Assembly (NCBI GenBank): GCA_900550815.1
Contig: URTW01000081.1
Coordinates: 1-8,646 of the forward strand
Direction of reading: 5' to 3'
DNA from: an uncultured Collinsella sp.
GTDB taxonomy: Bacteria; Actinomycetota; Coriobacteriia; Coriobacteriales; Coriobacteriaceae
Length of the DNA stretch: 8,646 nucleotides
Shown: positions 1 to 6,068 of the stretch, piece after piece
Position numbering within the stretch: the stretch's first letter is position 1
How the letters are laid out: each line of letters begins with the position of its first letter
The notes under the pieces: model-generated
What the model was told of the DNA's origin: nothing
Databases searched by the model: none
Seen by the model: the letters and a program-made list of their open reading frames with translations, nothing else
Translations under genes and position numbers: made by a program

Positions 1-90
1 CATGGGGCGACTCCAGGCGTATGACGTGACGGTGCGGTCGCGCTCAGGTCGAATTGCCCCCGATTGTGGCTGCACGTCGAATACTTACGT
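1..90. other. Window edge downstream of the CLC gene; nothing recognised
   Basis: These 90 bases follow the stop codon of the minus-strand CLC gene and run to the window edge. I see no convincing coding region, RNA gene or intrinsic terminator. The heptamer GTCGAAT occurs twice (48-54 and 76-82, 28 bp apart), but nothing else supports a functional repeat. An open plus-strand frame from position 2 runs into the antisense of the CLC gene and looks like a shadow. Confidence 0.4.
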
Positions 91-1512
91 CTACTCTATC
101 AGGTCGTTGTGGCGCTCGATAGCATCCGCTACCGTACCGCCCTCATCCACAATAAGCGAACGGCGCTTGGGCGAGATGATGCGTTGGGCGGGGTACACGC
201 CGCGGTGTCCGGCAGTTAGGTAGCTGATAAAGGCCACGATGACAAAGCACCCGGCTGCCGTGCCGTGGAACAGGTCGATGGCCATCATGCAGGTGGTGAG
301 GGGCACGTTGAGGCCGGCACAGAACACGCCGAGCATGCCGAGAGCCGCCAGAAAACTGGGGTCGATTCCGACGAGGCAACCGATCCAGCCGCCGAGCGCC
401 GCACCGATGCCAAACAGGGGGGTGACCTCGCCTCCTTGGAAGCCGGCGCCCAGGGTGAGCGCCGTCACCACGAGCTTGATGGCTGCGTCGGCAAGGGTCG
501 TGTTACCGGCGAACCCGGCGCCCGAGAGCCAGGTGGCAAGGCCGGCATACATCCAGGCGTCGAGCATCGCGTAGGCCGCGAGCACCACGAGCGCGCCCAC
601 GAGTGCGCGAGCAATGTAGTTGGTGATAAAGCGGCCGTACAGGCTCTTGACGGTACGAACCGACCAGGCAAAGAGACGTGCGGTGAGACCAAAGATGATG
701 GCGCTGATGACTACGATGACAACCGTCCGTGGTGTCATGTTGGGAACGCCGGCGATAACATTCGCCTCGTACTCGGTTCCCAAGGCAAGCGACGTAAAGT
801 AACCGGTAAACGAGGCGACCAGGCAGTAGATGCCCGCGGTGTAGTCGATCTTGCCGATAAAGCACATCTCCATGCCAAAGAAAGCTCCGGCAAGGGGCGA
901 ACCGAATACGGCGCCAAAGGCCGACGAGATGCCGGCGAGCATGAGGTCGTGGTGGTCATGCTTTTTAAGGTGGGCGAGGCTCGAGATGTTGCTGGCGATG
1001 GTGCCGCCAATCTGAACCGCGGCTCCCTCGCGACCGGCCGATCCACCCGTTAGGTGCGTGAGCGTGGAGCAGACGAAGGTGAGGACGGCCATGCGCATAT
1101 GGATGAGGCGTGTGCCCAGAGCGGAGTCGATGACCAGGTTGTTACCGCGTTTGGCGGCAAGACCGTGGTTTTTGTACACCCATGCGGTGGCAACGCCCAC
1201 AACGGGAAGCAGTGCGTAAATCCACGCATGGTGCTCGCGATAGTCGGTGGCGATATTCAGCGAGGCCAAAAACGCCCAAGCGGCAACGCCCATGGCGAGC
1301 GAGACAATGACGACGAGCGCGAGCAACTTGGCGCTCGCGAGTAGGTTGCGGGCGTTGCGGCGCGTGTCGGCAGCCAGGAGATGCTCGGAGCGGGTAAGTT
1401 GATGCCTGCCTGCCGTGATGACGTCGTTCAGGGAGAAAAAGCCGCCGTCGTCGAGCGGCTGGGAATGATCCTGCGTTTCGTTTGCGCTTTCGGTTTTGTC
1501 GTTATGAGCCAT
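91..1512 (-). CDS. CLC-family anion/proton antiporter, fluoride-exporter (CLC-F)-like
   Basis: An integral membrane protein of 473 residues in the CLC chloride channel/antiporter family. About 60 hydrophilic, probably cytoplasmic residues precede the first membrane segment (about 62-85), followed by many hydrophobic helices. The family anchors are visible: GREG at 160-163, whose Glu162 matches the gating glutamate of CLC antiporters; FGSPLAG at 203-209; GGEVTPLF at 360-367; and a tyrosine in GVY at 438-440. The selectivity-filter segment usually reading GSGIP is replaced by GNN at 123-125. As I recall the family, that replacement together with GREGxxVQ and FGxPLAG is typical of CLC-F fluoride/proton antiporters rather than chloride transporters, so fluoride export is an inference. 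I chose the ATG at 1512 because GAGGA lies 4-5 bases upstream; an in-frame start nine codons earlier has no such site. It is transcribed away from moeA and has no evident partner in the window. Confidence 0.88.
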   Translation of the reverse strand: MAHNDKTESANETQDHSQPLDDGGFFSLNDVITAGRHQLTRSEHLLAADTRRNARNLLASAKLLALVVIVSLAMGVAAWAFLASLNIATDYREHHAWIYALLPVVGVATAWVYKNHGLAAKRGNNLVIDSALGTRLIHMRMAVLTFVCSTLTHLTGGSAGREGAAVQIGGTIASNISSLAHLKKHDHHDLMLAGISSAFGAVFGSPLAGAFFGMEMCFIGKIDYTAGIYCLVASFTGYFTSLALGTEYEANVIAGVPNMTPRTVVIVVISAIIFGLTARLFAWSVRTVKSLYGRFITNYIARALVGALVVLAAYAMLDAWMYAGLATWLSGAGFAGNTTLADAAIKLVVTALTLGAGFQGGEVTPLFGIGAALGGWIGCLVGIDPSFLAALGMLGVFCAGLNVPLTTCMMAIDLFHGTAAGCFVIVAFISYLTAGHRGVYPAQRIISPKRRSLIVDEGGTVADAIERHNDLIE

Positions 1513-1541
1513 ACGTTCCTCTTTTAGGTTGCAACGCAAGC

Positions 1542-1547
1542 ATTATA
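1542..1547 (-). promoter_or_regulatory. Probable -10 box of the CLC gene
   Basis: On the minus strand this reads TATAAT, a perfect -10 hexamer, about 30 bases upstream of the CLC start codon. No good -35 box lies 16-18 bases further upstream, so the promoter may be weak or need an activator. There is no sign of a fluoride riboswitch in the short leader. Confidence 0.45.
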
Positions 1548-1596
1548 AAACGCGGTAAACGCGACGAGCCGGTGGGTTGGTTTCCATTCTGTTTCG

Positions 1597-1635
1597 CGGC
1601 CTGCAACCGACAGGTGTATTTGCGGGTACAGGCCG
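1597..1635. promoter_or_regulatory. Inverted repeat in the divergent CLC/moeA region
   Basis: CGGCCTG (1597-1603) and CAGGCCG (1629-1635) are perfect 7-base complements 25 bases apart. They lie between the probable promoters of the CLC gene and moeA. The pair could be a shared operator or chance in GC-rich DNA; no regulator can be named. Confidence 0.25.
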
Positions 1636-1659
1636 AGTCGCGGTCGTGCGTCGGGGGAT

Positions 1660-1665
1660 TATACT
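1660..1665 (+). promoter_or_regulatory. Possible -10 box of the moeA-mogA operon
   Basis: TATACT matches the -10 consensus at five of six positions and lies 57 bases upstream of the moeA start. The matching -35 region (about 1637-1642, GTCGCG) is poor. The resulting leader would contain a 6-bp hairpin, CGGCGC (1684-1689) with GCGCCG (1699-1704) and a 9-base loop, just ahead of the ribosome binding site. I do not recognise a molybdenum-cofactor riboswitch here. Confidence 0.35.
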
Positions 1666-1722
1666 GAGACAAGCATAAAGAATCGGCGCCCCTGTTGTGC
1701 GCCGTGGCATTAAGAGGTGCAT

Positions 1723-2985
1723 ATGGCAGAGAAGCTCATTCCGTTGGAGGACGCGCAGTCGATTGTCCTGTCGCACGTTGCTCCGACCGATCTCGTCGAG
1801 ATTCCCGTGTGGCAGGCGGCTGGTTTTCCCTTGGCCGAGGACGCGGTGGCCGATATCGACATCTCGCCGTTTGCCAACAGCGCTATGGACGGATATGCCG
1901 GGAGCGCGGCGGACTTGGCGCAGGCATCTGGCGAGGCGCCGGTGACGCTCGACGTTATCGGACACGAGGCCGCGGGCCATGTGTTTGAGGGCGCAATCGG
2001 CGCGGGCGAGACGGTCCGCATCATGACGGGCGCGCCGGTACCCGAAGGTGCCGATGCCGTAGCGAAATACGAGATCGGCGAGGTGCTCGATGGCGACGGC
2101 AACGAGGGCTCGCGTGTGAGGTTCTCGGCGCCGGCAAAGGTGGGGGAGAACGTTCGCTCTGCTGCCGAGGAGGCCCATGCCGGCGATGTCGTGATGCACG
2201 CCGGCGAGGTCGTGGCTCCGGCGGGCGCGGGTTTGCTGGCAAGCGCCGGATACGCGAGCGTGAAGGTGCACGCTGCCCCACGTGTGGGCATCATCTCGCT
2301 GGGCACGGAACTGGTCGCACCGAGCAAGGTACCGGCGCGCGGTCAGATTCGCGATTCCAACTCCTCGGCGCTGATGGCTGAGGCACTCGATGCCGGTGCC
2401 GAGCCCGTGTTCTACGGCATTGCGCCCGATGATGAGCAGGCGATTGCCGAGCTTGTGCATCGCGCCGTGCAGGAGTGCGATTTTGTCATTACGAGCGGTG
2501 GCGCCTCGGCGGGTGATTACGATTTCGTGACGGCGCTCGTCCGGCGCGAGGGCGAGGTGCTGTTTGACCGCATCTCGATGCGTCCGGGCAAGGCCATCAC
2601 GTTTGGCTTGCTCGGGGGTAAGCCCTACCTGGGACTTTCAGGCAATCCGGCCGCGGCGTATGTGGGCTTTGAGATGCTCGCCCGCCCGGCGATTCGCAAG
2701 ATGCGCGGCTTTGCCGAGGGTGCGCGTCCCGTGCAGCAGGCGACGCTCACGCATAGCGTTAAAATGCGACAGCATCGCCGCTTCTGCGATCGCGCCACGG
2801 TTTTGCGCGACCCCGAGACCGGTGAGCTGTTGGTGACCGAGGCCAAGACGCAGAATTCGGCGCTGCTCGGCACGATGCAGCGGGCCAACTGCCTGCTGCG
2901 CATTAACGAGGGTCCGTGCGACCTTGCGGCGAGCGATGTCGTGGACGTTGTTCGCGTCGACCTGCCCGAGGGCACCGTGTTGTAG
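1723..2985 (+). CDS. moeA: Molybdopterin molybdotransferase MoeA
   Basis: This 420-residue cytoplasmic protein catalyses the last step of molybdenum-cofactor synthesis: it uses adenylylated molybdopterin and molybdate to insert the metal. Family motifs occur in order: NSAMDGYA (52-59), IMTGAPVPEGADAV (100-113), SLGTELV (192-198) with DSN at 211-213, TSGGASAGDYDF (257-268), MRPGK (286-290) and GLSGNPAAA (304-312). Asp56 in the DGYA motif matches an aspartate known to matter in E. coli MoeA. Length is normal (E. coli MoeA is about 411 residues), with the usual C-terminal beta domain from about 335. I prefer the ATG at 1723, with AGAGG five bases upstream, over a GTG two codons earlier that overlaps that site. 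The stop codon lies within the AGGAGG region of mogA, so the two genes are probably translationally coupled. Confidence 0.95.
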   Translation: MAEKLIPLEDAQSIVLSHVAPTDLVEIPVWQAAGFPLAEDAVADIDISPFANSAMDGYAGSAADLAQASGEAPVTLDVIGHEAAGHVFEGAIGAGETVRIMTGAPVPEGADAVAKYEIGEVLDGDGNEGSRVRFSAPAKVGENVRSAAEEAHAGDVVMHAGEVVAPAGAGLLASAGYASVKVHAAPRVGIISLGTELVAPSKVPARGQIRDSNSSALMAEALDAGAEPVFYGIAPDDEQAIAELVHRAVQECDFVITSGGASAGDYDFVTALVRREGEVLFDRISMRPGKAITFGLLGGKPYLGLSGNPAAAYVGFEMLARPAIRKMRGFAEGARPVQQATLTHSVKMRQHRRFCDRATVLRDPETGELLVTEAKTQNSALLGTMQRANCLLRINEGPCDLAASDVVDVVRVDLPEGTVL

Positions 2986-2995
2986 GAGGAACACT

Positions 2996-3475
2996 ATGGA
3001 GCTGAAGATATCGATTGTGACGTGCTCGGATACGCGTGATCTTGCCCAGGACGAGGCTGGAGCCTCACTCGAGGAGCTTATCGAGGCGCAGGGCTGGACG
3101 GTCTCCTCACACGTGGTCGTACGCGACGACGTCAGCGAGATCGGTGATGCCATCGCGGAAGCCGCCGATGAGTGCCACGCCAATGTCGTGCTCACCTGCG
3201 GCGGCACGGGTCTTTCGATGCGCGACGTGACACCCGAGGCGACGCGTGCCGTCTGTGACCGCGATGTGCCGGGTATTGCAGAGGCAATCCGTGCGTACTC
3301 GATGACCAAGACGCGCCGCGCCATGCTCTCGCGCGCCGTGTGCATGCAACGAGGTCATACACTTGTCGTAAACTTTCCCGGTTCTACGAAGGCCGCCCGC
3401 GAAAGCTGGGAGGCCATAGCGGACCAGCTGGAGCATGCGGCTCAGATGACAGCGGGCGGCGGACATACCAACTAA
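2996..3475 (+). CDS. mogA: Molybdopterin adenylyltransferase, MogA/MoaB family
   Basis: This 159-residue cytoplasmic enzyme of the MoaB/Mog fold activates molybdopterin with ATP, giving the adenylylated intermediate that MoeA consumes. Visible motifs are SDTR (11-14), CGGTGLSMRDVTPEAT (68-83), the molybdopterin-binding signature of the family, and SRAVCMQRGHTLVVNFPGS (112-130). The length is compact, as in stand-alone MogA/MoaB. The start at 2996 is set by AGGAGG at 2984-2989, which overlaps the moeA stop codon and leaves only 10 bases between the genes. MogA and MoaB cannot be separated reliably by eye; in organisms with one copy it does the adenylylation, so mogA is the working name. Partner moa genes are not in the window. 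Confidence 0.92.
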   Translation: MELKISIVTCSDTRDLAQDEAGASLEELIEAQGWTVSSHVVVRDDVSEIGDAIAEAADECHANVVLTCGGTGLSMRDVTPEATRAVCDRDVPGIAEAIRAYSMTKTRRAMLSRAVCMQRGHTLVVNFPGSTKAARESWEAIADQLEHAAQMTAGGGHTN

Positions 3476-3490
3476 GTGGTTTACCTGGGA

Positions 3491-3525
3491 CGGGGCGACC
3501 TGAACGGCTGCTCCGCCTTTGTTTT
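3491..3525 (+). terminator. Probable intrinsic terminator after mogA
   Basis: CGGGGCGACC (3491-3500), a 5-base loop, then GGCTGCTCCG (3506-3515) forms a stem with two G-T wobbles and one A-C mismatch. It is followed by TTTGTTTT (3518-3525). It lies 16 bases after the mogA stop and separates the cofactor pair from the mod operon. Confidence 0.55.
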
Positions 3526-3565
3526 CCGCCGAAGTGACGCCAAGGTGTATGGCAACTCGAAACTA

Positions 3566-3632
3566 TATTCTCTGGCGAGAATAATTTCTCACTATCATTA
3601 TTCTCGCAGAAGTATAATCTGATTGCAGATTA
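3566..3632 (+). promoter_or_regulatory. Operator array of three 18-bp dyads at the modA promoter
   Basis: Three sites share one layout, 7-base arms around a 4-base spacer. Site 1 (3566-3583) is TATTCTC-tggc-GAGAATA, perfectly symmetric. Site 2 (3599-3616) is TATTCTC-gcag-AAGTATA; its right arm matches site 1 at five of seven positions. Site 3 (3615-3632) is TAATCTG-attg-CAGATTA, perfectly symmetric and matching site 1's left arm at five of seven. Sites 1 and 2 are 33 bp apart centre to centre, about three helical turns. The array also contains an 11-bp inverted repeat, GCGAGAATAAT (3575-3585) and ATTATTCTCGC (3597-3607). Sites 2 and 3 overlap the -10 box, which suggests repression. The regulator is unknown; a molybdate- or tungstate-sensing repressor is an inference from the gene it controls. 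Confidence 0.6.
3613..3618 (+). promoter_or_regulatory. -10 box of the modABC promoter
   Basis: A perfect TATAAT lies 60 bases upstream of the modA start in an AT-rich stretch. The -35 position (about 3590-3595, CACTAT) is poor. The box falls inside the dyad array, as expected for a regulated promoter. Confidence 0.6.
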
Positions 3633-3646
3633 AAGCCCGCGGTGGG

Positions 3647-3658
3647 GTGCCCGGGCAC
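3647..3658 (+). promoter_or_regulatory. 12-bp palindrome in the modA leader
   Basis: GTGCCCGGGCAC is perfectly self-complementary and ends nine bases before the AAGGG ribosome binding site of modA. Part of it can also pair with the upstream GCCCG at 3635-3639. It may form a leader hairpin or a protein site. A 12-bp palindrome can arise by chance in GC-rich DNA, so the support is moderate at best. Confidence 0.3.
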
Positions 3659-3678
3659 AAGGTCCGAAAGGGTTGAAC

Positions 3679-4554
3679 ATGTTCGATATGGTTTCACGCC
3701 GCGGTTTTGTCTCGCTTTCTGCTGCCGCTGCCGCCGGCCTTGGCCTTGCTGGCTGCTCGGGCAACAAGACGTCCGAGCCCGCTGGTTCCGATGCCGGCTC
3801 CGCCAAGTCTTCCTCTAAGAAGAAGGCTGTCAAGCTGCAGGTCTTTGCCGCCAACTCGCTCGAGAAGGCCCTGCCCGAGGTCCAGGAGCTCTACACCGAC
3901 CAGACCGGCACCACCTTTGCCGACACGCAGTTTAAGGCCTCCGGCGACCTCGTCGAGCAGATGCGTGCCGGCGCCACGGTCGACGTGCTCATCACCGCTT
4001 CCAAGGGCACCATGGATAACGCTGAGACCGCCGAGCTCGTCGCCGCCGACACCCGTGAGGATATGTTCGTCAACGACCTCGTGATCATTCGCGCCGAGGG
4101 CTCCGACACCATGGTCGAGGCCATCGCCGACGTCGCGAATCTGGACGGCAAGATCGCCTTCGGCGACGCCAAGACCGTTCCCGCCGGCAAGTACGCCAAC
4201 CAGGCCCTGGCCTCCGTGGGCCTCTACACCGGCACCGAGGGCGACGACGGCGAGTATGCTCCCGAGATCGCCGACAAGGTCGCTCTGGCCGACAAAGTTG
4301 GTACCGCCGCCGCCTATGTGTCCACAGGCGACTGCGTGGCAGGTTTTGTCTACAGCTCCGATATCTTCCGCTACGACGGCATCGAGGAGGCCTTCGTGTG
4401 CCCCGAGGATTCGCACAAGCCCATCGTGTATCCCGGCGCTGTCGCCGATAGCTCCGAACACGCCGACGAGGCCAAGGCGTTTATCGACTTTTGCCTGTCC
4501 AACAAGAAGGCTCAGAAGATTTGGGCCAAGTACGGCTTTGAGCTTTCCGCGTAG
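3679..4554 (+). CDS. modA: Molybdate ABC transporter substrate-binding lipoprotein ModA
   Basis: This 291-residue extracytoplasmic lipoprotein captures molybdate (perhaps also tungstate) and delivers it to ModB-ModC. The N-terminus is a Tat-type lipoprotein signal: SRRGFV at 6-11, an alanine-rich stretch, and lipobox LAGC with the acylated cysteine at 26. A Ser/Lys-rich linker (about 27-50) follows. Family motifs are FAANSL (56-61), FKASGDLVEQMRAGATVDVL (85-104), FGDAKTVPAGKYANQAL (161-177), AGFVYSSD (221-228), YPGAV (251-255) and a C-terminal KYGF. By position, Ser60, Ser89, Ala169 and Tyr225 match oxyanion ligands of E. coli ModA; this is from memory of the family. The ATG at 3679 has AAGGG six bases upstream; a TTG two codons earlier abuts that site. 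Codons strongly favour C endings, unlike the first part of modB, which suggests high expression. Confidence 0.94.
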   Translation: MFDMVSRRGFVSLSAAAAAGLGLAGCSGNKTSEPAGSDAGSAKSSSKKKAVKLQVFAANSLEKALPEVQELYTDQTGTTFADTQFKASGDLVEQMRAGATVDVLITASKGTMDNAETAELVAADTREDMFVNDLVIIRAEGSDTMVEAIADVANLDGKIAFGDAKTVPAGKYANQALASVGLYTGTEGDDGEYAPEIADKVALADKVGTAAAYVSTGDCVAGFVYSSDIFRYDGIEEAFVCPEDSHKPIVYPGAVADSSEHADEAKAFIDFCLSNKKAQKIWAKYGFELSA

Positions 4555-4622
4555 TGCGGCTTGGCGCGATAATTCCATCGTTTTGTGTTTCACTCCGTCC
4601 TTGTATTCGCTTGGAGCTTTTC

Positions 4623-4754
4623 GTGCTTAATAGATTCCGCATGCTTGTCGCCTGTGCTTTGACCTTCGCGCTTTGCTGGGTGCCGGGATTTGCGTTTGCT
4701 GGGGACGCTGAGGACGGGGCCCAGGTTGCTGCGACCGCTCATGGGCTTTCCTAA
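4623..4754 (+). pseudogene. modB: 5' fragment of modB: signal peptide cut off by an in-frame TAA
   Basis: A GTG start with GGAG six bases upstream opens 43 codons ending in TAA at 4752-4754. The product has a basic N-terminus (LNRFR), a hydrophobic core (about 8-25) and FAFAG around 24-28, a good signal-peptidase site. The same frame continues after the TAA without another stop to 6065, the end of modB. The simplest reading is that 4623-6065 was one 480-residue gene and that a single base change (for example CAA to TAA) split it. A base-calling error is possible. Alternatively it is a short leader coupled to modB, but the signal-peptide character argues for a broken N-terminus. Confidence 0.6.
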
Positions 4755-4775
4755 GGGATCGAGGGTTTTGAGCGG

Positions 4776-6065
4776 TTGGCCAAGGGGACCGCTCGTGCCA
4801 TGGAGGGCCAGCCTGAGGGCTACCGGTTTCCCGTTGACGAGGACGTGGACCTTGTAGTGACGCCTGCTGCCGATCGCGTTGTGGTGTGGATATCGCCCAA
4901 GGCGGTCGAGAAGTATGGATTGGATCTGCAAGACAACGAGTGCGTATCGGGTCTCAAGGCTCTCGTTTGTGAGCTCGACAGCGCAAACTGCATGGGAGGT
5001 GCACAGCTAGGGGACGTGGATCTTCCTTGGTATGTCACAGCGGAAACAACGTTTGATGCCGGCGGGTATACCTATGGCTTTGACGAGCGCAGTGCGGATG
5101 GGGACCGCTATGTAGTGATTGCATCAGCCTCGGGTGATGCCAAGGGCGGCGCGCGCTGGCTTGATAGCGCTCAAATGGTAGAAGCATCGTCTGTCGTGTT
5201 GCGGGATGAGCAGAGGCCCTTGACCTCCCTGGCCTCCTTTTTGGGCGACATCGACTATCGCCCGTTTTGGGTGTCCATTAAAACGAGCGGCCTTGCCCTG
5301 CTGATCTCCTTTGCGCTGGGCCTGGTCGCCGCGTGGAAGACTTTGGGTACCTCCAGTCGCATCAAGGGCCTGCTCGAGTCGGTCTTTACGATTCCTATGG
5401 TGCTGCCGCCCACGGTCTGCGGCTTTTTGCTCCTCATGCTGTTTGGCCGCTCGACCGGGGTGGGCCGGTGGCTCATCGCGCGCGGCGTCTCGATCGTCTT
5501 TACGTGGCCCGCGGGGGTGATGTCTGCCGTGGTGGAGTCGTTCCCCCTGGTCTATCGTACGGCCCTCGGTGCCTTTGAGAGCCTCGACACGCAGATGCTC
5601 GACGCCGCGCGAACCTTGGGATGGTCCGAACGTCGCATCTGTGCCAAGCTCATGATGCCGCTCGGCTGGCCCTCCATCGCCGCCGGCACGGTGCTCGCCT
5701 TTGCCCGCGCGATGGGCGAGTTTGGCTGCACGCTGTTCTTTGCGGGCAACTACGCCGGTATTACGCAGACCATTCCCATCGCCATCTACTTTGAGTGGAT
5801 GGGCGGCAACACGTCGGTAGCCCTCTTTTGGGTCGTCGTCGTGATCGTGTTTAGTTTCCTAGTCATCCTGTTCATCAACATGTACACCGCTCATTCGCAG
5901 AAGTATCGCGAGCGGGGCCTTTCCCATGCGGAGTACAAACAAGCCAAAGATCTCGCCGGACAGGGCGATTCGCTCGACCCGGCGGGCGGCGATGCTCTGC
6001 GTATCGATCGCGAGGCGCTGGCCGAGCTCATGCGCGATGATGCGGCGCCGCAGGGAGGTCGATAA
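4776..6065 (+). CDS. modB: Molybdate ABC transporter permease ModB with N-terminal domain, start lost to a stop codon
   Basis: This is the membrane channel of the molybdate importer. The 429 codons from TTG 4776 contain an unrecognised hydrophilic domain (about 1-160, three cysteines) and then a standard ModB core from DYRPFW (160-165) to about residue 372. Core motifs: first membrane helix 165-187; IPMVLPPTVCGF (206-217); the ABC-docking EAA loop, DAARTLGWSERRICAKLMMP (276-295); and ARAMGEFGCTLFFAGN (310-325). A charged tail of about 57 residues follows. Ordinary ModB is only about 225-230 residues. The start is uncertain: GAGGG at 4761-4765 is 10 bases from TTG 4776, and ATG 4800 has AAGGGG 12 bases upstream. 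Either would need reinitiation after the TAA at 4752-4754 and would lack the signal peptide, leaving the domain without an export route. In sequence the gene is therefore probably crippled or miscalled. modC starts three bases after its stop. Confidence 0.8.
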   Translation: MAKGTARAMEGQPEGYRFPVDEDVDLVVTPAADRVVVWISPKAVEKYGLDLQDNECVSGLKALVCELDSANCMGGAQLGDVDLPWYVTAETTFDAGGYTYGFDERSADGDRYVVIASASGDAKGGARWLDSAQMVEASSVVLRDEQRPLTSLASFLGDIDYRPFWVSIKTSGLALLISFALGLVAAWKTLGTSSRIKGLLESVFTIPMVLPPTVCGFLLLMLFGRSTGVGRWLIARGVSIVFTWPAGVMSAVVESFPLVYRTALGAFESLDTQMLDAARTLGWSERRICAKLMMPLGWPSIAAGTVLAFARAMGEFGCTLFFAGNYAGITQTIPIAIYFEWMGGNTSVALFWVVVVIVFSFLVILFINMYTAHSQKYRERGLSHAEYKQAKDLAGQGDSLDPAGGDALRIDREALAELMRDDAAPQGGR

Positions 6066-6068
6066 GCC

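Noticed and set aside
46..60. tRNA-like T-loop (GTCGAAT)
   Set aside because: One base short of the usual GTTCGAAT pattern, with no acceptor or anticodon stem around it.
265..1053. Long plus-strand open frame (262 codons) opposite the CLC gene
   Set aside because: It is antisense to a clear CLC protein, has low-complexity Gly/Glu/Arg composition and no good ribosome binding site; long antisense frames are common in GC-rich genes.
1540..1722. Molybdenum-cofactor riboswitch upstream of moeA, or fluoride riboswitch upstream of the CLC gene
   Set aside because: I found no stretch I could match to either RNA family by eye; a covariance-model search would decide.
1543..2460. Minus-strand open frame of 305 codons opposite moeA
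   Set aside because: Arg/His-rich composition with no motif, overlapping a well-supported moeA.
3694..4593. Minus-strand open frame of 299 codons opposite modA
   Set aside because: It mirrors modA's strongly biased codons, is Gly/Leu/Val-rich with no motif, and modA is unmistakable on the other strand.
4752..4754. Stop-codon recoding as selenocysteine or pyrrolysine in modB
   Set aside because: The codon is TAA, which neither system uses (TGA and TAG are used), and no SECIS-like hairpin is obvious just downstream.
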